From the NCBI GenBank assembly GCA_041906185.1, contig JAYRJQ010000024.1, positions 1 through 64,000 on the forward strand: a stretch of DNA of 64,000 nt, in the 5' to 3' direction. A program made the translations under genes and the position numbers. Under the pieces are notes generated by a model. That model worked only from the letters and a program-made list of their open reading frames with translations, was not told where the DNA came from and made no database searches. Source of the DNA: Roseateles_B sp041906185. Its GTDB lineage: Bacteria; Pseudomonadota; Gammaproteobacteria; Burkholderiales; Burkholderiaceae_C. Shown piece by piece: positions 36,302-43,865 of this stretch (position 1 is the stretch's first letter; each line of letters opens with the position of its first letter).

Positions 36302-36427
36302 AGGCGGGTCGGGCAAATCAATCGCAAACCGGCAATCGAAAGGTGTCGTGTCTGCAGCGGGCCTTTTTCTGCCCTGTGCTGCGACGCGATTCGAGCCGGA
36401 TTTTAGAACCAACCTTCGGAGTTACTC

Positions 36428-37174
36428 ATGTCCGTGACGATGCGCGAAATGCTGGAAGCCGGTGTCCACTTTGGTCACCAAACCCGCTTCTGGAACCCCA
36501 AGATGGCCCCCTTCATCTACGGCCATCGCAACAAGATCCACATCATCAACCTCGAAAAGACGCTGCCCAAGTTCGAGGAAGCGCTGAAGTTCGTGCGCCA
36601 GCTGTCGGCCAAGCGCGGCACGATCCTGATGATCGGTACCAAGCGTCAAGCCCGCGAGATCGTCGCTGCTGAAGCCCAGCGCGCCGGCGTGCCCTTCGTG
36701 GACCAGCGTTGGCTGGGCGGCATGCTGACCAACTTCAAGACGGTCAAGGGTTCGCTGAAGAACCTGAAGGACATGCAGGCTCAAGTCGAGAACGGCACCC
36801 AGCCCGCCATCAAGAAGGAAGCGCTGATGTTCCAGCGTGACCTGGCCAAGCTGGAAAAGAACATCGGCGGTATCCAGGACATGGGCGCTCTGCCTGACGC
36901 CCTGTTCGTCATCGACGTCGGCTACCACAAGATCGCCATCGCCGAAGCCAAGAAGCTGGGCATTCCCGTGATCGGCGTGGTGGACACCAACCACTCGCCC
37001 GAAGGCATCGACTACATCATCCCGGGCAACGACGACTCCGCCAAGGCTGTCGCTCTGTACGCCAAGGCCGTGGCTGACGCCGTGCTGGAAGGCCGTGCCA
37101 ACAGCACCGCCGAGCTGGTGCAGGCTGTTGCCGCCGATGGCGACGAATTCGTGGAAGTGAACGAAGGCGCCTGA
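36428..37174 (+). CDS. rpsB: 30S ribosomal protein S2
   Basis: S2 binds late to the 30S head-body hinge and brings in S1. The 248-residue protein starts MSVTMREMLEAGVHFGHQTR and contains the family signatures RFWNPKMAPFIYG, VDQRWLGGMLTNFKT and PVIGVVDTNHSPEGIDY. CGGAG precedes ATG 36428. It heads the rpsB-tsf-pyrH-frr cluster. A terminator-like hairpin separates it from tsf. Confidence 0.98.
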   Translation: MSVTMREMLEAGVHFGHQTRFWNPKMAPFIYGHRNKIHIINLEKTLPKFEEALKFVRQLSAKRGTILMIGTKRQAREIVAAEAQRAGVPFVDQRWLGGMLTNFKTVKGSLKNLKDMQAQVENGTQPAIKKEALMFQRDLAKLEKNIGGIQDMGALPDALFVIDVGYHKIAIAEAKKLGIPVIGVVDTNHSPEGIDYIIPGNDDSAKAVALYAKAVADAVLEGRANSTAELVQAVAADGDEFVEVNEGA

Positions 37175-37196
37175 GCCCTTCGGCACTTGCTCACCA

Positions 37197-37219
37197 GGGG
37201 CTGATTCAGCCCCTTTTTT
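37197..37219 (+). terminator. Intrinsic terminator or attenuator between rpsB and tsf
   Basis: GGGGCTG (37197-37203) pairs with CAGCCCC (37207-37213) around ATT, followed by six T. In E. coli a similar site lowers tsf transcription relative to rpsB. Confidence 0.85.
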
Positions 37220-37281
37220 CCACGCTGAATCTGTATCTCGAGGAGCCGCGCGTCGGCTCCCGTTTCCCAACGGAGATTGAA

Positions 37282-38193
37282 ATGGCTGCTATTACCGCAA
37301 GCATGGTCGCCGAGCTGCGCGCCCGTACCGACGCTCCCATGATGGAGTGCAAGAAGGCCCTGACCGAAGCCGAGGGTGACCTGACCCGTGCCGAGGAAAT
37401 CCTGCGCGTCAAGCTGGGCAACAAGGCTGGCAAGGCTGCTTCCCGCATCACCGCCGAAGGCGTGGTGGCTGCTGCCGTCGTCGGCGGCGCCGGCGCGCTG
37501 CTCGAAGTCAACTGCGAAACCGACTTCGTGTCCAAGAACGAGGCCTTCCTGGCCTTCGTGAACGCCCTGGCCGGCCTGGTTGCCGAGAAGAACCCCGCTG
37601 ACGTCGACGCCCTGTCGGCACTGCCCCTGTCCCAGGAAGGCTTCGGCCCGACCGTGGAAGACGTGCGCAAGGGCCTGATCGGCAAGATCGGCGAGAACAT
37701 GACGATCCGTCGCTTCAAGCGCTACGAAGGTGGCAAGCTGGTGTCGTACCTGCACGGCACCCGCATCGGCGTGATGGTCGAGTTCGACGGTGACGACGTG
37801 GCTGCCAAGGACGTCGCCATGCACGTCGCCGCCATGAAGCCGGCCGCCCTGTCCTCCGCCGAAGTGCCGGCCGAGCTGGTCGCCAAGGAGCGCAAGATCG
37901 CCGAAGAGAAGGCTGCCGAGTCCGGCAAGCCCGCCGACATCGTCGCCAAGATGGTCGAAGGCTCGGTGCAGAAGTTCCTGAAGGAAGTCTCGCTGCTGGA
38001 CCAGGTCTTCGTGAAGGCCGCCGATGGCAAGCAGACCGTCGCCGCCATGCTGAAGGAAAAGGCCACCGCGGTGAAGAGCTTCACCCTGTACGTGGTCGGC
38101 GAAGGCATCGAGAAGAAGGTCGACGACTTCGCAGCTGAAGTGGCCGCCCAGAAGGCTGCCGCCGAAGCGGCTGCTGCTGCCAAGAACGCCTGA
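37282..38193 (+). CDS. tsf: Elongation factor Ts
   Basis: EF-Ts is the nucleotide exchange factor of EF-Tu. The 303-residue protein has the N-terminal UBA-like domain with RARTDAPMMECKKAL, the dimer/core domain with NCETDFVSKNEAF and a C-terminal Ala-rich end. The start MAAITASMV follows a CGGAG site. It lies 107 nt after rpsB, beyond the attenuator. Confidence 0.98.
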   Translation: MAAITASMVAELRARTDAPMMECKKALTEAEGDLTRAEEILRVKLGNKAGKAASRITAEGVVAAAVVGGAGALLEVNCETDFVSKNEAFLAFVNALAGLVAEKNPADVDALSALPLSQEGFGPTVEDVRKGLIGKIGENMTIRRFKRYEGGKLVSYLHGTRIGVMVEFDGDDVAAKDVAMHVAAMKPAALSSAEVPAELVAKERKIAEEKAAESGKPADIVAKMVEGSVQKFLKEVSLLDQVFVKAADGKQTVAAMLKEKATAVKSFTLYVVGEGIEKKVDDFAAEVAAQKAAAEAAAAAKNA

Positions 38194-38204
38194 GCGTCTT
38201 TTGG

Positions 38205-38222
38205 CCGGGCTGACGAGCCCGG
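38205..38222 (+). terminator. Hairpin after tsf
   Basis: CCGGGCT (38205-38211) pairs with AGCCCGG (38216-38222) around GACG. The T stretch is missing, so it may slow transcription or stabilise the 3' end. Confidence 0.4.
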
Positions 38223-38294
38223 TCTGCCGCTCGGCGTGACCTGGGAATGAGGGGGAGCCCCCGATTTCCTTGAATCACCGCGACGGCTGGAAAC

Positions 38295-38317
38295 AAAGGG
38301 CGCCTCTGGCGCCCTTT
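38295..38317 (+). terminator. Perfect 10-bp hairpin before pyrH
   Basis: AAAGGGCGCC (38295-38304) pairs with GGCGCCCTTT (38308-38317) around TCT. It lies in the 196-nt tsf-pyrH gap. The short CTTTACACTT tail makes it a plausible terminator of the rpsB-tsf transcript. Confidence 0.6.
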
Positions 38318-38389
38318 ACACTTGCGCCTGCGGTCGGGGGGGAGCTCTCCCCGGCATCGCGGCAACCCACCACCCACGACGAGGACACA

Positions 38390-39100
38390 ATGCCCGCGCA
38401 CAAACGCATCCTGCTCAAACTTTCCGGTGAAGCCCTGATGGGCGATGACGCCTACGGCATCAACCGCGCCACCATCGTGCGCATGGTGCGCGAGATCCAG
38501 GAGGTGACGCAGTTGGGTGTGGAGGTGGCCGTCGTGATCGGCGGTGGCAACATCTTCCGCGGCGTGGCCGGCGGCTCGGTCGGCATGGACCGCGCCACCG
38601 CCGACTACATGGGCATGCTGGCCACGGTGATGAACTCCCTGGCGCTGGCCGACACCATGCGCCAGGAAGGCATGACGGCCCGCGTGATGTCCGCCATCAG
38701 CATCGAGCAGGTGGTCGAGCCCTATGTGCGCCCCAAGGCGCTGCAGTACCTCGAAGAGGGCAAGGTCGTCGTCTTCGCGGCCGGCACGGGCAATCCCTTC
38801 TTCACGACCGACACCGCCGCCGCGCTGCGCGGTGCCGAGATCGGCGCCGAGATCATGCTGAAGGCCACCAAGGTCGACGGCGTCTACACCGCCGACCCGA
38901 AGAAGGACCCGACGGCCACCCGCTACGCCCGCATCAGCTTCGACGAGGCGATCACCAAGAATCTGCAGGTGCTGGACGCCACCGCGTTCGCCCTGTGCCG
39001 CGACCAGAAGCTGCCCATCAAGGTCTTCAGCATCTTCAAGGCCGGCGCGCTCAAGCGCGTGGTCATGGGCGAGGACGAGGGCACGCTGGTCCACGTTTGA
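38390..39100 (+). CDS. pyrH: Uridylate kinase
   Basis: PyrH phosphorylates UMP to UDP and belongs to the amino-acid kinase fold. The 236-residue protein starts MPAHKRILLKLSGEAL and shows GGGNIFRG, the DYMGMLATVMNSLAL segment and TKVDGVYTADPKKDP. ATG 38390 has GAGGA upstream. An in-frame extension to 38270 covers the hairpin and is rejected. frr follows after 50 nt. Confidence 0.97.
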   Translation: MPAHKRILLKLSGEALMGDDAYGINRATIVRMVREIQEVTQLGVEVAVVIGGGNIFRGVAGGSVGMDRATADYMGMLATVMNSLALADTMRQEGMTARVMSAISIEQVVEPYVRPKALQYLEEGKVVVFAAGTGNPFFTTDTAAALRGAEIGAEIMLKATKVDGVYTADPKKDPTATRYARISFDEAITKNLQVLDATAFALCRDQKLPIKVFSIFKAGALKRVVMGEDEGTLVHV

Positions 39101-39150
39101 GCGTCCTGGCGCGTTGAGCCCGGGTCCATTCCTGAACAAGGTTGAGCATC

Positions 39151-39711
39151 ATGAGCATTGCTGACATCAAGAAGAACGCCGAGGCCAAGATGGCCAAGTC
39201 GGTCGAGTCCTTCAAGACCGAACTGCAGAAGATCCGCACCGGTCGTGCCCATCCGGGCATCCTGGACCAGGTCCACGTGGACTACTACGGCTCGCCGGTG
39301 CCCATCTCGCAGGTCGCCAACGTGAGCCTGCTCGATGCCCGCACCATCAGCGTCCAGCCCTGGGAAAAGGGCATGGGCCCGAAGATCGAGAAGGCCATCC
39401 GCGAGTCGGACCTGGGCCTGAACCCCTCGGCGCAGGGCGACCTGATCCGCGTGCCGATGCCTCCCCTCACCGAAGAGCGCCGCCGCGACCTGACCAAGGT
39501 CGTGAAGGGTGCCGGCGAGGACGCCAAGGTGGCCGTGCGCAATCTGCGCCGCGACGCCAACGAGCAGGCCAAGAAGCTGCAGAAGGACAAGGCCATCACC
39601 GAGGACGACGAGCGCCGCTCGCAGGACGAGGTGCAGAAGCTGACCGATCGCGTGATCGGCGAGATCGACAAGCTGATCGCGGCCAAGGAAGCCGAGATCA
39701 TGGCCGTCTGA
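39151..39711 (+). CDS. frr: Ribosome recycling factor
   Basis: RRF splits the post-termination ribosome together with EF-G. The 186-residue length is standard. It has the long-helix domain and the signature TGRAHPGILDQVHVDYYG, followed by NVSLLDARTISVQPWE. ATG 39151 is chosen with AAGG upstream. A TTG at 39142 would add three residues. uppS starts 13 nt after the stop. Confidence 0.97.
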   Translation: MSIADIKKNAEAKMAKSVESFKTELQKIRTGRAHPGILDQVHVDYYGSPVPISQVANVSLLDARTISVQPWEKGMGPKIEKAIRESDLGLNPSAQGDLIRVPMPPLTEERRRDLTKVVKGAGEDAKVAVRNLRRDANEQAKKLQKDKAITEDDERRSQDEVQKLTDRVIGEIDKLIAAKEAEIMAV

Positions 39712-39724
39712 GCCCGTACGCGTC

Positions 39725-40450
39725 GTGACGGATCAGAGCAAGGCGGTCCCCCGCCATGTGGCCATCGTCATGGATGGCAACGGCCGTTGGGCGAAGAAGC
39801 GCTTCCTCCCGCGCTTCTTCGGCCACAAGCAGGGCGTCGACGCGCTGGTGCGCATCGTCCAGGCCTGCATCGATCGCAACATCGAGCACCTCACGGTCTT
39901 CGCCTTCTCCAGCGAGAACTGGAAGCGCCCCTCCGACGAAGTCTCCGGCCTGATGGGCCTGGTGCTGGCGGCGGTCTCGCGCTACCTGGCCCGGATGGGC
40001 GCGATGGGCGTGCGCATCCGCATCGTGGGCGATCGCGACGCGGTCTCCGACAAGCTGCGCAATGCCTGGAACGAGGCTGAGTCCTCGACGCTGCACAACA
40101 GCAAGCTCACACTGAACGTGGCCTTCAACTACGGCGGCCGCTGGGACATCGTGCAGGCGGCCCGCGCGGCGCTCGTGGCCGGCGTCAAGCCGGAGGAGCT
40201 GACGGAGGCCAAGCTGTCCGAGTTCATGGCCATGAGCTATGCACCGGATCCGGACCTCTTCATCCGCACCGGCGGCGAAGTGCGCATCAGCAACTTCCTG
40301 CTGTGGCAGTCGGCCTACAGCGAATTCGTGTTCTCGGACTGCCTCTGGCCGGACTTCGGCGAGGCGCAGCTGGATGCGGCCATCGCCGCCTTCCGCGAAC
40401 GGGACCGCCGCTTCGGCGGCGTGAAGACGGACACGGCGCTGGAGGCCTGA
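39725..40450 (+). CDS. uppS: Undecaprenyl diphosphate synthase
   Basis: UppS is the cis-prenyltransferase that makes the C55 lipid carrier of peptidoglycan and LPS precursors. The 241-residue protein has the active-site motif HVAIVMDGNGRWA, the FSSENWKRP segment and the RTGGEVRISNFLLWQ region near the C-terminus. No ATG precedes the active site, so GTG 39725 (MTDQSKAVPR) is the start. cdsA begins directly after its stop codon. Confidence 0.96.
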   Translation: MTDQSKAVPRHVAIVMDGNGRWAKKRFLPRFFGHKQGVDALVRIVQACIDRNIEHLTVFAFSSENWKRPSDEVSGLMGLVLAAVSRYLARMGAMGVRIRIVGDRDAVSDKLRNAWNEAESSTLHNSKLTLNVAFNYGGRWDIVQAARAALVAGVKPEELTEAKLSEFMAMSYAPDPDLFIRTGGEVRISNFLLWQSAYSEFVFSDCLWPDFGEAQLDAAIAAFRERDRRFGGVKTDTALEA

Positions 40451-41296
40451 GTGCTCGGAACCCGCATCATCACGGCCATCGTGCTGCTGGCCATCCTCCT
40501 GCCGGCGCTGTTCGCCGGCTCGCCCTGGCCGTTCGCGGCCGTCACGCTGGTGCTCATCGCCGCCGGCGGCTGGGAATGGGGGCGGCTCAACGGCCTCGCC
40601 CAACCGGCCGCGCTCGCGATGGGGGCGGCGCTGGCGGGCCTGTGCCTGTTCACGCTGCTGGGCCCGGGCCTGGTCGCTGTGCCAGCCGGGCTGTGGTGGA
40701 TGCTGGGCGGGGCCTGGGTGCTGGGTTCGGCGCAGGCGCTGCGCCTCGGGCCCACCGGCTGGCCGCGCCTGCCGCGGGCCGGGCGGCTCGTGCTCGGTTT
40801 CGTGCTGCTGTGGGGCGCCTGGGCGGCCATCGCCACGGCGCGCGGCATCGGCCTGAACTTCATCCTCTCGGTCTTCTGCCTCGTGTGGGTGGCCGACGTC
40901 TTCGCCTACTTCGGCGGCCGCACGATGGGCCGGCGCAAGCTGGCCCCGGCCATCAGCCCCGGCAAGAGCTGGGAAGGCGTCTGGACCGGCATGGCCGCCG
41001 TGCTGCTGCTGGGTCTGGCCTGGACCTTCGGCCTGGAGCCCCGCCTGCACACGGACACGCCGAGCCTCTACGCCCGCCTGCTGACGGGCCTCGGCCTGCC
41101 GCTGGGTCTGCTGGCCCTGGTCTTCCTGTCCGCCATGAGCGTGATCGGTGACCTGTTCGAATCCCTCATCAAGCGTGCCGTCGGCGCCAAGGACAGCAGC
41201 CAGCTGCTGCCCGGCCACGGCGGCGTGCTCGACCGTGTCGACGCCTTGCTGCCGGTGTTCCCGCTGGCCCTGGCTCTGAACTCCCTCGTCGCATGA
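40451..41296 (+). CDS. cdsA: Phosphatidate cytidylyltransferase
   Basis: CdsA makes CDP-diacylglycerol from phosphatidic acid and CTP in the inner membrane. The 281-residue protein has about eight hydrophobic spans and the C-terminal family signature SVIGDLFESLIKRAVGAKDS followed by PGHGGVLDRVDAL. The GTG start abuts the uppS stop. Its end overlaps the dxr start by 4 nt (ATGA). Confidence 0.95.
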   Translation: MLGTRIITAIVLLAILLPALFAGSPWPFAAVTLVLIAAGGWEWGRLNGLAQPAALAMGAALAGLCLFTLLGPGLVAVPAGLWWMLGGAWVLGSAQALRLGPTGWPRLPRAGRLVLGFVLLWGAWAAIATARGIGLNFILSVFCLVWVADVFAYFGGRTMGRRKLAPAISPGKSWEGVWTGMAAVLLLGLAWTFGLEPRLHTDTPSLYARLLTGLGLPLGLLALVFLSAMSVIGDLFESLIKRAVGAKDSSQLLPGHGGVLDRVDALLPVFPLALALNSLVA

Positions 41297-42489
41297 ACAC
41301 CTCCCGCCGACAGCGCGTCTGCGTGCTGGGCTCGACCGGCTCGATCGGCACCAACACGCTCGACGTGCTGGCCCGTCATCCCGAGCAGTTCGAGGTCTTC
41401 GCCCTCAGCGCCATGAGCCGCGTGGATGCGCTCCTGGCGCAGTGTCTGCAATGGCAGCCGCGTTTCGCCGTGATGCCGGACGCCGCCGCCGCGCGCGAGC
41501 TGCGCCGGCGGCTGGCCGAGCAGGGCGGCCGCACCGAGGTGCTGGACGGCGCGCAGGCCCTGAGCGATGTCGCCGCCCACCCGGACGTGGATGCCGTGAT
41601 GGCCGCCATCGTCGGCGCGGCCGGCCTGGCGCCCTGCCTGGCCGCCGCCCGCGCGGGCAAGCGCCTGATGCTGGCCAACAAGGAGGCCATCGTCGTGGGC
41701 GGGGCGCTCTTCATGCAGGCGGTGGCGCAGGGCGGTGCGACGCTGCTGCCCGTGGACTCCGAGCATTCCGCCATCTTCCAGTGCCTTCCCGAGGATCGCA
41801 GCGCCTGGGCGCAGCGCATCGACCACATCGTGCTCACGGCCTCCGGCGGGCCGTTCCGGCAGCGCGATCCGGCCACGCTCGCGGACGTCACGCCCGAGCA
41901 GGCGTGCGCGCATCCCAACTGGGTGATGGGCCGCAAGATCTCGGTCGATTCCGCGACCATGATGAACAAGGCGCTCGAGGTGATCGAGGCGCGCTGGCTG
42001 TTCAATCTCAAGCCCGAGCAGATCCGGGTGCTGATCCATCCGCAGAGCATCATCCACTCGATGGTGGTCTGCCGTGACAACTCCGTGCTGGCCCAGCTCG
42101 GTACGCCGGACATGCGGGTGCCCATCGCCTACGCGCTGTCCTTCCCGCAGCGCATCGAGTCCGGCGCCTCGCGCCTGGACCTGCTCGCGGGCCGCGACCT
42201 CAGCTTCGAGGAGGCCGACGAGCGCCGCTTCCCGGGCCTGCACCTGTCCTGGCAGGCGCTGCGCGCGCCGGAAGGCGCGACGGCGGTGCTCAATGCCGCC
42301 AACGAGGAAGCCGTCGCCGCCTTCCTGGATCGCCAGCTGCGCTTCGACCACATCCATGCCGTCAATGCCGGCGTGCTGGCGTCCGTGCACCCCGAGGCCG
42401 GCCAGTGCGATTCGCTCGATGGCCTGCTCGCCCTGGACGCCCGGGCGCGCCAGGCGGCTCGTGAGCGCATTGCGCAGCTGAGGGCCTGA
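41293..42489 (+). CDS. dxr: 1-deoxy-D-xylulose 5-phosphate reductoisomerase
   Basis: Dxr (IspC) makes MEP from DXP with NADPH, the first committed step of the MEP pathway. The 398-residue protein shows the NADPH-binding motif LGSTGSIGTN, LANKEAIVVGG, the metal-site DSEHSAIFQ and NAANEEAVAAF. It feeds the same pathway as IspG and, further on, UppS. It overlaps cdsA by 4 nt and rseP by 1 nt. Confidence 0.97.
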   Translation: MNTSRRQRVCVLGSTGSIGTNTLDVLARHPEQFEVFALSAMSRVDALLAQCLQWQPRFAVMPDAAAARELRRRLAEQGGRTEVLDGAQALSDVAAHPDVDAVMAAIVGAAGLAPCLAAARAGKRLMLANKEAIVVGGALFMQAVAQGGATLLPVDSEHSAIFQCLPEDRSAWAQRIDHIVLTASGGPFRQRDPATLADVTPEQACAHPNWVMGRKISVDSATMMNKALEVIEARWLFNLKPEQIRVLIHPQSIIHSMVVCRDNSVLAQLGTPDMRVPIAYALSFPQRIESGASRLDLLAGRDLSFEEADERRFPGLHLSWQALRAPEGATAVLNAANEEAVAAFLDRQLRFDHIHAVNAGVLASVHPEAGQCDSLDGLLALDARARQAARERIAQLRA

Positions 42490-43853
42490 TGCTGGAGCTG
42501 CTGGCCTTTCTCGTGGCGCTGGGGGTGCTGATCCTCGTGCACGAATACGGCCACTTCAGCGTGGCGCGGGCGTGCGGCGTGAAGGTGCTGCGCTTCTCGC
42601 TGGGCTTCGGCCCCGTGCTGTGGCGCCGCCAGCGTTCGGCGGACGCGACCGAATTCACCCTGTCCGCGCTGCCGCTGGGCGGCTATGTGCGCATGCTGGA
42701 CGAGCGCGAGGGCCCCGTGCCGGCCGATCAGCGGGCGCAGGCCTTCAACAACAAGCCGCTGCGCCAGCGCGCCGCCATCGTCGCGGCGGGCCCGGTGGCG
42801 AACTTCCTCCTGGCCATCGCGCTCTTCGCGCTGCTGGCCCTGCTGGGGCAGCAGGAGCCGCTGGCCGTGATGGGCTCGCCCAGGCCCGGCGGCCTGGCCG
42901 CGCAGGCCGGCCTGCGTGCGGGCGACCGCGTGATGGCGCTGGCCCGGGAAGGGCAGGAATGGCGGGAGGTCGTCTCGCTGGCGGACCTGCAGTGGCCCGT
43001 GATCGAGGCCATCACCGAGCAGTCCGTCCTGAACCTGCAGATCGGCGACGCGCAAGGCCGCGGCCGGCGTGAGGTGCGCCTCGACATGAGCGCGCTCGGC
43101 AGCCGCGAGCCGGATGCCGCCACGCTCTCCCGGCTGGGCCTGGGCGGGCCGCTGCGCGAGCCCGTCGTCGGCAAGGTGGAGCCGAACGGCGCCGCGGCCC
43201 GCGCCGGCCTGCGCACGGGCGATCTCGTGCTGGACATCGACGGCGTGCGCATCCAGGACGCGGCCCAGCTGGTCGGGCTGATCCGTGCCTACGCCCAGGC
43301 ACCGGGGCAAGCGCAGCAGTGGCGCATCGAGCGCCAGGGCCAGGTCTTGCCTGTGGCGGTGCAGCCCGACATCGACATCGAGGGCGACGCCCGCATCGGC
43401 CGCATCCGCGCTGCCGTCGGCGCGCCGGCTCAGACGGTGCTGGTGAGCCATCCGGCCGGCGAGGCCCTGCTCATCGGCCTTCGCAAGACCTGGGAGCAGT
43501 CGGCGATGACGGTCAAGGTCTTCGGCCGCATGCTCATCGGCCAGGCCTCGCTCAAGAACCTGAGCGGTCCCATCACCATCGCGGACGCCGCCGGGCAGGC
43601 CGCGCGCGTGGGGCTGCACCAGTACCTCGCGCTGCTGGCCATGCTTAGCGTCGGCTTAGGCGTCCTGAACCTGCTGCCGCTGCCCATGCTCGATGGGGGA
43701 CACCTGATGTATTATCTTTTCGAGGGTCTGAGCGGCCGCCCCGTGTCCGAGTGGTGGCTGGAGCGGCTGCAGCGCGCCGGTTTCTTCCTGATGCTGCTGA
43801 TGATGGCTCTGGCCCTTTCCAACGACGTGACCCGCAAGCTGGGTCTGCACTGA
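42489..43853 (+). CDS. rseP: Site-2 zinc metalloprotease RseP
   Basis: RseP cleaves the membrane anchor of anti-sigma factors and remnant signal peptides. The 454-residue protein has the zinc motif HEYGH (His18-His22) in the first membrane span, two PDZ domains (about 115-205 and 215-300) and the third zinc ligand in LDGGH near residue 400. The dxr-rseP-bamA order is conserved in proteobacteria. Confidence 0.96.
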   Translation: MLELLAFLVALGVLILVHEYGHFSVARACGVKVLRFSLGFGPVLWRRQRSADATEFTLSALPLGGYVRMLDEREGPVPADQRAQAFNNKPLRQRAAIVAAGPVANFLLAIALFALLALLGQQEPLAVMGSPRPGGLAAQAGLRAGDRVMALAREGQEWREVVSLADLQWPVIEAITEQSVLNLQIGDAQGRGRREVRLDMSALGSREPDAATLSRLGLGGPLREPVVGKVEPNGAAARAGLRTGDLVLDIDGVRIQDAAQLVGLIRAYAQAPGQAQQWRIERQGQVLPVAVQPDIDIEGDARIGRIRAAVGAPAQTVLVSHPAGEALLIGLRKTWEQSAMTVKVFGRMLIGQASLKNLSGPITIADAAGQAARVGLHQYLALLAMLSVGLGVLNLLPLPMLDGGHLMYYLFEGLSGRPVSEWWLERLQRAGFFLMLLMMALALSNDVTRKLGLH

Positions 43854-43865
43854 TCTCTCACCTGC

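Larger units (their letters stand above)
36069..36427 (+). other. 359-nt leader and promoter region of rpsB
   Basis: This region lies between the divergent oxidase gene and rpsB. It holds an extended -10 promoter (36177-36185), a two-part hairpin (36264-36301) and a second stem (36354-36382: GCAGC with GCTGC outside, GGGC with GCCC inside). No ORF here looks real. The predicted leader is about 235 nt. Confidence 0.7.
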
